Below are positions 19,426 through 28,517 of a DNA stretch of 64,000 nucleotides, piece after piece. The stretch spans positions 189,523 to 253,522 of the forward strand of contig NZ_KB899546.1 of assembly GCF_000378345.1 (NCBI RefSeq), in the 5' to 3' direction. The position numbers and the translations under genes are program-made. How positions within the stretch are numbered: the stretch's first letter is position 1; each line of letters opens with the position of its first letter. Source of the DNA: Hirschia maritima DSM 19733 (lineage in GTDB: Bacteria; Pseudomonadota; Alphaproteobacteria; Caulobacterales; Hyphomonadaceae). The notes beneath the pieces were generated by a model that searched no databases, was not told where the DNA came from, and saw nothing but the letters and a program-made list of their open reading frames with translations.

Positions 19426-19821
19426 ATGAAGTTTGTTATAGTCGCTTTTGCCTTATTAATTTCTGCATGTGCTCACACAAGTCAAAGTCAGCCTATCAAC
19501 AGTGCTGACACCTCAATTTTACTAACACATAGCGTATTTTTTAAGCTAGAAAACAATGATGAAGCTTCAATTCTCGAGCTAACAGAAGCTTGCAATAAAT
19601 ATCTCAAGCCACATGAAGGTATTGAATATTTTGCAGTTGGACCTCGTGCCATTGATAAGAAACGCGACGTAAATGATCAAAATTTTGATGTCGCACTCAT
19701 TATAATATTCAAAGATGTCGCCTCTCACGACGCATATCAAACTAGTGAGAAACACTTGAAGTTCATTGAACTTTACAAAGATAACTGGAAAAACGTCCGC
19801 GTATTTGATGGCGTTTCATAG
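19426..19821 (+). CDS. Dabb-domain lipoprotein
   Basis: A 131-aa protein with a lipoprotein signal peptide (lipobox LISAC, Cys at about residue 15) and a C-terminal domain resembling stress-responsive alpha/beta-barrel (Dabb) proteins: HSVFFKLENND near residue 35, a central FAVGPRA strand and a final YKDNWKNVRVFDG. Dabb domains are dimeric ferredoxin-like folds usually found in the cytoplasm, so export as a lipoprotein is slightly unusual. The biochemical role is unknown. Confidence 0.72.
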   Translation: MKFVIVAFALLISACAHTSQSQPINSADTSILLTHSVFFKLENNDEASILELTEACNKYLKPHEGIEYFAVGPRAIDKKRDVNDQNFDVALIIIFKDVASHDAYQTSEKHLKFIELYKDNWKNVRVFDGVS

Positions 19822-19887
19822 GTCCATTTCAGTCCCTCACCTTAAGAATACGTGACGACCGGCCAATTTCACGTTATAAGCGCCGCT

Positions 19888-21060
19888 ATGTCCACAGAAC
19901 TTGATCTATCTCGCCGTCCAGCAAAAACTGCTGAGACTGGCCCAGTAAACCTTTCCGGCTTGTCGCTTGTAAAGCTACGTGAACGCATGGAAGAGCTTGG
20001 TATTGATAAAAAGAAGGCCAAAATGCGGGCCAAACAAATATCTCACTGGATGCACAATTTTGGTGTGACAGATTTTGATGGCATGACCAATATTGCCAAA
20101 GACATGCGCGCCAAACTCGAACAAAATCATATAGTTGCTCGACCAGAAATCACCGAACACAAAGTATCTGTCGATGGGACTCAAAAATGGCTTTCCAAAT
20201 TTGGACCCGGTATTGAAGCAGAAAGCGTTTTTATTCCTGATGTCGCAAGATCAGGTGCTTTATGTGTGTCTTCGCAAGTGGGTTGTACGCTCAGCTGTAC
20301 TTTCTGCCACACCGGCACCCAAAAAATGGTGCGCAATCTGACAGCACAGGAAATTGTAGCTCAAGTTCTTGTAGCTCGGGACACATTGCAGGAATGGCCC
20401 ACCCCTTCTGAAAACAGAAAACTGACCAACATTGTCTTCATGGGAATGGGTGAACCCCTTTATAATCTCGACAATGTAGTAGAAGCCATCGATACGATTT
20501 CAGACTGTGAAGGAATCTCTATTGGTCGCCGCCGCATAACAGTATCTACAGCCGGCGTTGCACCGAAAATTCCGGAACTTGGTGCCCGCACAAACGCAAT
20601 GTTGGCAATCTCTCTACACGCCACAAATGATGACTTACGAGACGAAATTGTACCGATAAATAAAAAGTACAATCTTGAGTGCCTATTTGACGCGATACGT
20701 TCATACCCTGACCTTAGTAATTCTAAACGCGTTACCTTTGAGTACGTTATGCTTAAGGGTGTAAATGACAGTCTTTCTGAAGCTGTAGATTTGATAAAAC
20801 TGCTAAAAGGCATGCCAGCAAAAATCAATTTGATTCCATTCAATGAATGGCCTGGATCTCCCTACAAGTGCTCTGATTGGGAAACAATTGAAGCATTTGC
20901 TGAAGTCCTAAATAGAGCTGGGCTGTCTGCCCCTATCCGCACACCAAGAGGTAGGGATATTTTTGCTGCATGTGGGCAGTTGAAATCAGAAAGTGTTAAA
21001 AAGCGCGCAAGTGAAGCGCTGAAAGAGAAACTAGCGAAAAAAGAAGACCCTGCGGGTTAG
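19888..21060 (+). CDS. rlmN: 23S rRNA (A2503-C2)/tRNA (A37-C2) methyltransferase RlmN
   Basis: Radical SAM enzyme methylating C2 of A2503 in 23S rRNA and A37 in tRNAs. It contains the cluster motif CTLSCTFC with three Cys (nt ~20284-20307) in the context [10 protein letters not shown], typical of RlmN/Cfr; MGMGEPLYN (nt ~20442); and the catalytic C-terminal Cys in FAACGQL. About 390 aa from the ATG at 19888; a GTG at 19852 would add twelve residues without a better Shine-Dalgarno. Confidence 0.96.
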   Translation: MSTELDLSRRPAKTAETGPVNLSGLSLVKLRERMEELGIDKKKAKMRAKQISHWMHNFGVTDFDGMTNIAKDMRAKLEQNHIVARPEITEHKVSVDGTQKWLSKFGPGIEAESVFIPDVARSGALCVSSQVGCTLSCTFCHTGTQKMVRNLTAQEIVAQVLVARDTLQEWPTPSENRKLTNIVFMGMGEPLYNLDNVVEAIDTISDCEGISIGRRRITVSTAGVAPKIPELGARTNAMLAISLHATNDDLRDEIVPINKKYNLECLFDAIRSYPDLSNSKRVTFEYVMLKGVNDSLSEAVDLIKLLKGMPAKINLIPFNEWPGSPYKCSDWETIEAFAEVLNRAGLSAPIRTPRGRDIFAACGQLKSESVKKRASEALKEKLAKKEDPAG

Positions 21061-21609
21061 CGTAGTCGCTCGCCCAAATATCGAAATCTGTAGCCCAAAC
21101 GCAAAAACGGCGGATGCTTTCATGTAGAAAACTCCCGCCGTCATCACAATCTACTCATACTCTACTGAGTATATATATACACTAAAAAGTGTTTACAGAA
21201 TATGAACAGTGACCCAAAAATCACTAACAAGCATTAATTTTTGTTGAGAAATGGCCAAAATTAACCCTGAAAAACGCTTTTAAGCAGCGCTAAGGGGAGA
21301 AACCAAACCAAATCTAGAAAAAATCCATCACACGCGAATCATTTTCTAGAATGTTCAATCTCTCCTCTATAGCTGCCATGCGACCCGAAATCTCTTTGCC
21401 TTAAATATTCTAGCTTGATTTAAGCCTAATCGTTTTCAATTGATAATTACTCTAAATGAACGGAAATTTTCACGGCTCTTTGGAAACCTTTCTTTTTCCT
21501 TAACTCGCTTTAAGCATAAATTTTCAGTTCAATGAAAAGACAAAAGGTGACGGGTCAATCGGATTTGTGTACCTCGGTAGGCAGACGCGTTTATGAGGAA
21601 AATATCACG
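21061..21609. other. Non-coding interval after rlmN
   Basis: About 550 bp, AT-rich, with no supported gene. A 7-bp GC stem (21107-21113 with 21135-21141, acggcgg/ccgccgt) sits shortly after rlmN and could mark its mRNA 3' end, but it has no T tract. An in-frame extension of the following gene back to 21532 lacks a good start. Confidence 0.5.
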
Positions 21610-22029
21610 ATGGAGAATCTGGTCGGAGTATTTAGCGGAGCCGCTGCCGCTTGTGCAGGTGGTGCAGCTGCATCGGGTTGGACAGTCGCAGTTATTGTTT
21701 CCAACATCGCTTTTGATGGCTTGGATTATAATCGTGCCGACAGAATGTTAAGACGGTCCCTCCTCGTTTCATCAAACTTTCAAGCTATTCTTCTGGGGTG
21801 TGCTGCGGTGTTTGCATTGCTATCAGGATCAGTGATTGCTTTTGTGACGTGTTTGATTACAGCGCTTGGGTTTCTGTCAAATGTCTGGACATTGGCTCCA
21901 AGAAAAGGTCCTCGCGTCACCGGCATGAGAGAAAACCGAAAAGGCAAACGCATAATTGCGGTCGCCCTTACTCTCATCCAAACAGGATTTGCAACATTAG
22001 GAGCTTTTCTCGCTGCGGTGGGGATTTAA
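21610..22029 (+). CDS. Unrecognised small membrane protein
   Basis: A 139-aa protein from the ATG at 21610, preceded by gaggaaa. It has a small-residue-rich first hydrophobic segment (Ala/Gly-rich, about residues 5-30), two further hydrophobic segments (about 50-85) and a C-terminal helix (about 115-138), with a basic loop PRKGPRVTGMRENRKGKR. The frame extends upstream to 21532, but that portion is polar and lacks a Shine-Dalgarno. I do not recognise a family. Confidence 0.62.
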   Translation: MENLVGVFSGAAAACAGGAAASGWTVAVIVSNIAFDGLDYNRADRMLRRSLLVSSNFQAILLGCAAVFALLSGSVIAFVTCLITALGFLSNVWTLAPRKGPRVTGMRENRKGKRIIAVALTLIQTGFATLGAFLAAVGI

Positions 22030-22182
22030 GCCTTCAAGCTTGTAATTAAATTGAGAATTAAGACAAAAAGCTCTCATCAAGTGCTAACAAAACCTTGACC
22101 AATGGCCGTACCACCGTTTCATTAGCCGCAACAAAAAATTCAATTCAATTTCGCTATCAGCGAAAATATTCAAGAGGGTTTC

Positions 22183-22614
22183 ATGAAGGCTGCAATAGAA
22201 TCCTTTGTATCAGGTTTTCCTGATTTTCTAATCTATGCTGGAACAGCAGGCGCATTATTACTATTTGCTTGTACATTCTACATTCTTCTAACCCCTCAAA
22301 AAGAAATGGCATTGCTAAAGTCTGGAAATGCGTCAGCAGGACTAGCTTTGGCAGGGGTAATCATTGGTTTGGCAATTCCAATTGCCTCATGCCTAGCTTC
22401 TTCGGTCTCTCTAGCTGACTTGATTATCTGGGGAATAGTTTCTCTACTCATTCAGATTTTGGCATTCAGATTTGTTGATCTTATCCTTAGAGATCTTCCA
22501 AAACGAATTGAAAATGATGAAGCTGGAGCGGCAATTCTGCTAATCGCTGTGAAGATCGCATCTGCAATGATTATCGCCTCAGCGTTATGGGATCCAAACG
22601 TAGCTCGTTTGTAA
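22183..22614 (+). CDS. DUF350 family membrane protein
   Basis: A 143-aa protein with four hydrophobic helices in the pattern of DUF350 (UPF0719): the family's central helix pair appears as NASAGLALAGVIIGLAIPIA (about residues 45-64), and a second similar half follows. DUF350 proteins are small paired-repeat membrane proteins of unknown function. It is the first gene of a tight run with a trypsin-like protease, pyrF and a PqiA-like protein. Confidence 0.8.
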   Translation: MKAAIESFVSGFPDFLIYAGTAGALLLFACTFYILLTPQKEMALLKSGNASAGLALAGVIIGLAIPIASCLASSVSLADLIIWGIVSLLIQILAFRFVDLILRDLPKRIENDEAGAAILLIAVKIASAMIIASALWDPNVARL

Positions 22615-22649
22615 TTCAAAAGGAAAGTGCACCACGAGAGTAGTTGATT

Positions 22650-23480
22650 ATGCGAATTCCTGATTGGATTGTTTTATTTGCAGTATTGGGTGTCATTTTG
22701 TGGGCACTCTTTTCTGGTGCACGCGATAAAGCCGATGCGCCAGAAGTGCCGCCAACTGAAATGTATGGAGCGAATGACGCACTATTGCCTCAAGCACACC
22801 CATTTGACGAAGAAATACTCGTTCAAATAGGAGAAGCTGCTGACAACATTGGAACAGCTTTCGCAATCGATCAAAAAGGTCTGTGGATGACCGCGAGACA
22901 CGTCGTCGATAGTTGTGAAAACGTTGGGTTGATGTATGGAGGCGGACGGGTAATGCCCGTTTTAGAAGTCACCAAATCCGATGAATCAGATATTGCAATT
23001 CTCAATACAAAACACGCCCCCAAAAGCCTAGCGATCAACGCTTCTGAAAAATTAAAATTGAATCAAGCTGGTTTTCATATTGGATATCCCCAAGGTGTTC
23101 CCGGTGAGGTTTCCTCACGTTTGCTATCCCGCTCGCGATTGATAACACGTGGTCGATATCGCAATGAAGAACCCGTCCTCACATGGGCAGAAATGGGACG
23201 CACGAGGGGCTTAAAAGGCTCATTAGCTGGAATTAGTGGCGGGCCAGTTTTTGATGTAAATGGCCGAATTATCGGTGTTACAGTTGCAGAAAGCCCGCGT
23301 CGCGGCCGGATATACACCGCTGCACCAGAATCCCTTGCGCGTGCCCTAAATGACAATCAGGTCGTGGCCTCAACAGAAAACGGGTTTGATGTAGGAACCG
23401 GCTCTTATGGAAAAGAAGCAGATCGCCTGCGCAGAGAGCTGTCTGTAGTAAAAGTCATCTGCCAAGCAAAATCAAACTAA
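22650..23480 (+). CDS. Membrane-anchored trypsin-like serine protease
   Basis: Predicted exported S1-type protease of about 276 aa. An N-terminal hydrophobic anchor (about residues 4-22) is followed by a chymotrypsin fold with a visible triad: His in TARHVVDSC (about residue 84), Asp in DESDIAIL (about residue 114) and Ser in GISGGPVFD (about residue 196). There is no PDZ domain, unlike DegP/DegQ. A TTG at 22644 is in frame, but the ATG at 22650 is preferred. The adjacent DUF350 gene suggests a shared envelope role (inference). Confidence 0.85.
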   Translation: MRIPDWIVLFAVLGVILWALFSGARDKADAPEVPPTEMYGANDALLPQAHPFDEEILVQIGEAADNIGTAFAIDQKGLWMTARHVVDSCENVGLMYGGGRVMPVLEVTKSDESDIAILNTKHAPKSLAINASEKLKLNQAGFHIGYPQGVPGEVSSRLLSRSRLITRGRYRNEEPVLTWAEMGRTRGLKGSLAGISGGPVFDVNGRIIGVTVAESPRRGRIYTAAPESLARALNDNQVVASTENGFDVGTGSYGKEADRLRRELSVVKVICQAKSN

Positions 23481-23495
23481 TCGCATAGGACCAAA

Positions 23496-24398
23496 ATGAA
23501 TTCACCCATCCCCTTCGCTGATCGCCTTATGAAGGCCACCTTACAGCTTGGCCCACTTTGTGTTGGCGTTGATCCTCATTGGGGACGTATTCCCTCTATG
23601 TTTGGGCCCGATAACAGCTCAGAAGCGGTCAAAAATTGGGGGAAAGCGATCATCGCTCGCTGTGAAGGTAAGGTGGCAATGGTCAAGCCTCAAGCCGGGT
23701 TGTTTGAACGCTGGGGATCAAAAGGCGTCGCAGCGCTAGAGAGCGTTTGCCAATCAGCACAAGATGCAAACCTTCTTGTTATGATGGATGCCAAACGCGG
23801 TGACATCGGTTCCACTGCTGTCGGATACGCGGAAGCTTATCTCGGTGCCCAAGCTTACGCTCCATCCGATGCTATCACGGTCAATCCGTATATGGGTTTA
23901 GATACACTGGAACCATTTGTAGAAGTTGCTCAACGCGAAGGCAAAGGAATTGCTGTACTTGCACGCACTTCAAATCCGGGTTCGTCAGATTTTCAAGCTA
24001 AGGATCTAGAAGGTGTCCCTCTCTTTATGAGAGTAGCTGAATCCTTAAACCCGCTGGCGGAACGCCTCCAAGGTAATAACACGCAATGGTCCGGCCTTAT
24101 GCTAGTTGCTGGGGCCACAGGTCCTGAAGAAGCAAAAAAACTCCGCAAAGCCGCTCCGATATGTCCTTTCCTCGTGCCAGGGTATGGCGCACAAGGGGCT
24201 GGTGCCAGCGAGGCAGTTGCAGGATTTGTCAACAGTCCTAATGGCTTGGTTGGTGGCTTGGTCAATGCGTCTCGCTCCATCACCTTTCCTGAAGCAACGC
24301 AAAATGCCTCAACTGCTAAAGAATGGGATCAAGCAGTTGATGAAGCCATCAAAGCAGCCCAAACTGACTTACTAAGCGCAGTACATAAAGAGGTTTAA
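23496..24398 (+). CDS. pyrF: Orotidine 5'-phosphate decarboxylase (type 2)
   Basis: Final step of UMP synthesis. The 300-aa protein belongs to the longer, mycobacterial-type OMP decarboxylase subfamily: N-terminal CVGVDPHW (about residues 23-30), catalytic MDAKRGDIGST (about residues 95-105) and a phosphate-binding C-terminus with FLVPGYGAQGAG (about residues 226-237) and GLVNASRSI. It lies 15 bp after the protease gene and 19 bp before the PqiA-like gene, so it is probably co-transcribed. Confidence 0.95.
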   Translation: MNSPIPFADRLMKATLQLGPLCVGVDPHWGRIPSMFGPDNSSEAVKNWGKAIIARCEGKVAMVKPQAGLFERWGSKGVAALESVCQSAQDANLLVMMDAKRGDIGSTAVGYAEAYLGAQAYAPSDAITVNPYMGLDTLEPFVEVAQREGKGIAVLARTSNPGSSDFQAKDLEGVPLFMRVAESLNPLAERLQGNNTQWSGLMLVAGATGPEEAKKLRKAAPICPFLVPGYGAQGAGASEAVAGFVNSPNGLVGGLVNASRSITFPEATQNASTAKEWDQAVDEAIKAAQTDLLSAVHKEV

Positions 24399-24417
24399 CT
24401 GAAAGGGCAGAAACATT

Positions 24418-24915
24418 TTGAAGGCCCTTAGAAAATCCATCGCATTCACATGCATTCTTGTCGCATGGCCATTATTAGCGGCAGGATATCTTCTGCCTTT
24501 GGTGAAGCTAACCAAGCTCAAATTTTTCTCTGAAACGCCTTCCCTGTTATCTGTGATAGCAGGCTTATCAAATGAAAAAGACTATTTTCTTGCCGGAATA
24601 CTCGTTGTTTTTACTTTGTTTTTCCCAATTACAAAATTAACTTTGCTCTCGAGCATCGCCATATCTTCTAGCGAAGCCAATTCCCCCATCGCTAGGCTAC
24701 TCGCTCGACTGGGCAAATGGTCCATGCTTGATGTCATGATTTTGGCCATAGGGGTCTATGCCGCCCATCAATCAGGATTTGCCGCAGCAGCAAGCCAGGT
24801 TGGGGCATGGTGTTTTACAGCAAGTATTCTTCTGACCGCAATTGCCGCCGAATTATTGCCAACACATAAAAAAGCAGCCGCCCCATCACAAGAACCAGCT
24901 GCTTCAAAACAATAG
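24418..24915 (+). CDS. PqiA-family membrane protein
   Basis: A 165-aa membrane protein with four hydrophobic helices matching one PqiA unit: a long first loop with LPLVKLTKLKFFSETPSLLS (about residues 25-44), then FPITKLTLLSSI (about residues 67-78) and the GKWSMLDVMILAIG segment (about 100-113) that is highly characteristic of PqiA proteins. It starts with TTG behind gaaaggg. E. coli PqiA is about twice as long and works with the MCE protein PqiB in lipid trafficking; no MCE gene is nearby. Confidence 0.85.
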   Translation: MKALRKSIAFTCILVAWPLLAAGYLLPLVKLTKLKFFSETPSLLSVIAGLSNEKDYFLAGILVVFTLFFPITKLTLLSSIAISSSEANSPIARLLARLGKWSMLDVMILAIGVYAAHQSGFAAAASQVGAWCFTASILLTAIAAELLPTHKKAAAPSQEPAASKQ

Positions 24916-24928
24916 ATATTGCACTAGA

Positions 24929-25222
24929 TTATGCAGGAGGGTTAAACACCCAATTGTAAGCCCGCACATCAGAAGAACAGAACAATCCTGCCTTAGAATA
25001 TGGATCATTTGCGACTATTTCATGCGCATCGTCTATGCTGTCGACTTCAATAACCATCAAAGTGCCCGCAACAGTTTCACCATCATTCGCCATGACTGGG
25101 CCAGCGATCTTCACTTTATCGCCAAGTCTACGAAGGTATTCTAAGTGTGCTGGACGTGTTTCGGCTCGAATAGTCGGGCCATCGGGACGGCGATCCATCG
25201 CGTAAATTGAAAAATAAGCCAT
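24929..25222 (-). CDS. YciI-family protein
   Basis: A 97-aa protein of the YCII family, with a ferredoxin-like fold. Family features include HLEYLRRLGDKVKIAGPVM (about residues 26-44), a central DSIDDAHEIVANDPYSKAGLF (about 62-82) and a final WVFNPPA. Function is generally unknown. It follows gpsA on the same strand by 15 bp, a linkage seen in many Alphaproteobacteria with tsaD and gpsA. Confidence 0.9.
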   Translation of the reverse strand: MAYFSIYAMDRRPDGPTIRAETRPAHLEYLRRLGDKVKIAGPVMANDGETVAGTLMVIEVDSIDDAHEIVANDPYSKAGLFCSSDVRAYNWVFNPPA

Positions 25223-25237
25223 TGAATTCCTCCAATC

Positions 25238-26230
25238 CTAAACTTCGGCCTTAAACGGTCGCTTCAAAAGAGCCTCAATACCTTGAGAAAGTGTTATTCG
25301 CTCAGCGACAATCTCCGCCACAGTCTCACAAATTGGCATTTCAACATTTAAATTCTTTGCCAACTGAGCGATTGCCGGCGCAGTAGCCACACCTTCTGTT
25401 ACCGCCGTACGAGACCCAAGTACTTCTGCAACTGTCTGCCCCTGCCCTAAAGCATAACCAAAACTCATATTGCGAGACTGGGTGGAGGAGCAAGTCAGCA
25501 CTAGATCACCAAGGCCGCACAGACCTTTCAACGTCTCTGCATTCCCGCCCATAGCAACGCCCAAACGAGTAAGCTCCGCAAACCCACGAGAAATAAGCGC
25601 AGCATGTGCAGATTTTCCCAGACCCTTACCTTCTACGATACCACATGCAATGGCGAGCACATTCTTCACGGCTCCCCCTGCTTCAGCTCCCATCAAGTCA
25701 GTCGATAAATAAGGACGAAACTCTGGACGACCAATTGCGGACATCCAGCGCTCCCCTTCTTCTTGCTCTGCTGAAGCTAAAGTCACCGCGGTGGGTAAAC
25801 CAAGTGCCACATCTTTCGCAAATGAAGGGCCCGACAATACCGATGCGGTTGAACCCGGAATGCTCTCTTCCAATACATCCGTCATCATTTTCAAGGATTT
25901 CGTTTCAAACCCTTTAGAACAAAGCATAACGGATACACCGTCTTTTGCAGTCTTCGATAATTCTTCAAGGCTACCACGCATAAATTGGGCTGGTGTAACC
26001 GCCATTATCGCATCACAGTTTGAAATTTCCGCCATATCAGTTGTCGCGCGAATACCTGATACATCAACATCGGGAAGATATTTAGGGTTTGTTTGAGTGT
26101 TGTTGATTGCATCCACAACTTCACTCTCAAATCCCCAGAGAACAACCTTACGACCGGCCAGTTTTGCATTAATTGCAAGCGCTGTTCCCCAAGCACCTAC
26201 TCCAATTACACCAATGGTTTCAAAACTCAC
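25238..26230 (-). CDS. gpsA: Glycerol-3-phosphate dehydrogenase [NAD(P)+] GpsA
   Basis: Makes sn-glycerol 3-phosphate from DHAP for phospholipid synthesis. About 330 aa with the Rossmann motif GVGAWGTALA (residues ~9-18), SGPSFAKDVALG (about 140-151), the catalytic region AGGAVKNVLAIACG (about 185-198) and GLCGLGDLVLTC (about 238-249), all conserved in GpsA. Two adjacent GTG codons can serve as start; the second, at 26230, has ttggag with proper spacing and is preferred over 26236. It lies downstream of tsaD on the same strand. Confidence 0.96.
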   Translation of the reverse strand: MSFETIGVIGVGAWGTALAINAKLAGRKVVLWGFESEVVDAINNTQTNPKYLPDVDVSGIRATTDMAEISNCDAIMAVTPAQFMRGSLEELSKTAKDGVSVMLCSKGFETKSLKMMTDVLEESIPGSTASVLSGPSFAKDVALGLPTAVTLASAEQEEGERWMSAIGRPEFRPYLSTDLMGAEAGGAVKNVLAIACGIVEGKGLGKSAHAALISRGFAELTRLGVAMGGNAETLKGLCGLGDLVLTCSSTQSRNMSFGYALGQGQTVAEVLGSRTAVTEGVATAPAIAQLAKNLNVEMPICETVAEIVAERITLSQGIEALLKRPFKAEV

Positions 26231-26327
26231 GACCACTCCAATTCATATCGCTGCGCATTAAGTGCGATTCATCATACTCAATCATATGGATTTTTAATGG
26301 CGCATAGGCAAGCATCAAAGCACAACG

Positions 26328-27446
26328 CTAAGCTTTTGCACCGCGACGCCCACCGCCATAAGCGGGAGAAGCACTTGCTGCGGCGCTGTCTAGCGGCCAA
26401 CGGGCTCGGGCATTCACATCCAAATCATCAAATTGACGACGTTCAAATTTCTCTAGCCCAACCAGCGCAATCATAGCCGCATTATCAGTGCACCATTTCA
26501 TTGGAGGAGAAGCAAATGTAAAGCCCTCTTGCGCTGCTGATATTTCCAATCGCGCGCGCAGAGACTTGTTTGCAGCAACGCCCCCAGCGACTACAAACTG
26601 ACAAACTTCGCTACCTAAGCGTTCTTTATACAAACGCATGGCTTGTTCTGATCGTTTTGCTAAAATATCAGCAACAGCCAGCTGAAAACTTGCGCATATG
26701 TCCGCTTTACGTTGATCGTTTATTGGCTCAAGTTCAACAGCTCGTCTGACCGCCGTTTTCAAACCAGCAAACGACATATCCAATGTGTCTTTTTTCTTCA
26801 GCAATGGACGCGGTAGATCAACAGCGTTTTTATCACCTTTTTCAGACCATCGTTCTACTGCCGGTCCGCCGGGAAACCCTAATCCCATCAACTTTGCGGT
26901 CTTATCAAAAGCTTCACCAGGAGCATCATCGATTGTGGAACCCAAGCGCTCATACTCACCAAGATTTTTAACCAGTAAAAATTGGCAATGCCCCCCAGAA
27001 ACAAGCAAAAGCAGATAGGGAAATTCAATCTTACCTGTAAGTCGAGGAGATAAAGCGTGGCCCTCTAAATGATTGACCGCCATAAATGGAATATCTTGTG
27101 CCAGTGAGATTGCTTTACCTGTCATAAGTCCCACGAGAACGCCGCCAATCAATCCTGGTCCCGAAGTCGCCGCGACACCGCCAATCTCATTCCAGCTGAC
27201 TTTTGCTTCGTCCATCACCTCTTTTACTAGGCCGTCCATGCGTTCAACATGGGCTCGCGCAGCAATTTCTGGAACAACCCCACCGAACGCCTCATGCTTG
27301 TCATCTTGACTCGCTATACGTTCAGAAAGCACCTCAACATTTCCATCATCCAAACGGCGCACTAAAGCAGCGGCTGTTTCGTCGCAGCTGGATTCAAGAC
27401 CAAGTATTATAGAAGGTTCAGGCATTTTTAGTGTATCTTGCGTCAT
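26328..27446 (-). CDS. tsaD: tRNA threonylcarbamoyladenosine transferase TsaD
   Basis: Catalytic subunit of the t6A37 tRNA modification complex (with TsaB and TsaE). About 372 aa from the ATG at 27446. ESSCDETAAALV marks the N-terminus; the metal-binding motif HLEGHALSP lies near residue 125, and VSGGHCQFLLV and VAGGVAANKSLR follow. The frame extends to 27494, but its first 16 residues are not TsaD-like; an ATG at 27425 is another possible start. The C-terminus is slightly extended and Ala/Gly-rich (ASASPAYGGGRRGAKA). It is divergent from hemC, a conserved alphaproteobacterial arrangement. Confidence 0.96.
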   Translation of the reverse strand: MTQDTLKMPEPSIILGLESSCDETAAALVRRLDDGNVEVLSERIASQDDKHEAFGGVVPEIAARAHVERMDGLVKEVMDEAKVSWNEIGGVAATSGPGLIGGVLVGLMTGKAISLAQDIPFMAVNHLEGHALSPRLTGKIEFPYLLLLVSGGHCQFLLVKNLGEYERLGSTIDDAPGEAFDKTAKLMGLGFPGGPAVERWSEKGDKNAVDLPRPLLKKKDTLDMSFAGLKTAVRRAVELEPINDQRKADICASFQLAVADILAKRSEQAMRLYKERLGSEVCQFVVAGGVAANKSLRARLEISAAQEGFTFASPPMKWCTDNAAMIALVGLEKFERRQFDDLDVNARARWPLDSAAASASPAYGGGRRGAKA

Positions 27447-27539
27447 GTTGGTCGCGCTTGTACTCCTCAATAGGAACAATACCAAGCAAATCATGGCAAT
27501 TGTCGTTGAAAAACATAGAAAACCGGAGATATCACGTCC

Positions 27540-28517
27540 GTGAACACACAGTCTGCTACTTCTTCTTCATCAGAGAATTCATTATCTGGTGCTCAAATCG
27601 TCAAGATAGGCGCACGTGGGTCTCCCCTAGCGGTGCAACAAGCCGAAGATTTTGCAGCTCGTTTTAAAGAAATTGCTGGAAAAAATGTTAAGATAGAAAT
27701 CCTGACATTCACCACGTCTGGGGACCAATTGCTGGACAAACGATTACAAGATGCAGGAGGTAAAGGGTTATTCACACGCGAACTCGATATAGCTCAACTG
27801 ACAGGTCGCGTTGATATTGTTGTGCATTCACTAAAGGATGTTCCAACTGTTTTGCCTGAAGGCCTAAAAATGGGTTGCTACCTGCCAAGAGAAGACCCCA
27901 GAGATGCACTGTTCGGCGAAGTTGGCAAAATTGAGGACCTACCCCAAGGAGCCAAGCTTGGAACTGCAAGTTTACGGCGCGGTGCACAAGCCCTCGCATT
28001 GAGGCCCGATCTGGAAATCGTCATGTTTAGAGGCAATGTGCAGACTCGGTTGAGAAAACTGCAAGAAGGCCTAGCCGACGCAACCTTGTTGGCAGCAGCA
28101 GGCTTAAACCGTTTGGGCATGATCGACAAAGCAGCAGGTATTATTCCCCAAAGCACAATGCTACCTGCCTGCGGACAGGGAATTGTCTGCGCAACACTGC
28201 GCGAGGATGCTCCCAACTGGCTTGAAGAGGTCTGCAAAAAGATTGATGTTCAAAAATCTCGGATCGCTGCAACTGCCGAACGTGCTTTTCTAAAACGGCT
28301 TGATGGGTCATGCAGAACTCCCATTGCTGGCCATATGAGCTTTGAGGGAAAAGGTACGTACTTCTCTGGCGAAGTCCTAACGGATGATGGTTGTTCGAGA
28401 TGGCATAGTGAAATGTACTTAGACACTGTGCCTAGCGAGGACGAAGCCGAAAAACTAGGCCACCAATTGGGAGAAAAGGTCGCGCTGCTAAGAAAAGCAG
28501 ATGAGGCACAGGGCTAA
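27540..28517 (+). CDS. hemC: Hydroxymethylbilane synthase HemC
   Basis: Porphobilinogen deaminase, polymerising four PBG into hydroxymethylbilane. The 325-aa protein has ARGSPLAVQQAE (about residues 25-36), VHSLKDVPT (about 95-103), the catalytic loop GTASLRRGAQ (about 140-149) and the dipyrromethane-cofactor Cys in DGSCRTPIAGH (about residue 258). It starts with GTG behind ccggagat. A Ser-rich N-terminal extension of about 18 residues precedes the core. First gene of hemC-hemD-mic60-hemY. Confidence 0.96.
   Translation: MNTQSATSSSSENSLSGAQIVKIGARGSPLAVQQAEDFAARFKEIAGKNVKIEILTFTTSGDQLLDKRLQDAGGKGLFTRELDIAQLTGRVDIVVHSLKDVPTVLPEGLKMGCYLPREDPRDALFGEVGKIEDLPQGAKLGTASLRRGAQALALRPDLEIVMFRGNVQTRLRKLQEGLADATLLAAAGLNRLGMIDKAAGIIPQSTMLPACGQGIVCATLREDAPNWLEEVCKKIDVQKSRIAATAERAFLKRLDGSCRTPIAGHMSFEGKGTYFSGEVLTDDGCSRWHSEMYLDTVPSEDEAEKLGHQLGEKVALLRKADEAQG

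Noticed and set aside
24842-25144. Plus-strand ORF over the PqiA end and YciI
   Set aside because: Overlaps two better supported genes on both strands and has no start signal.
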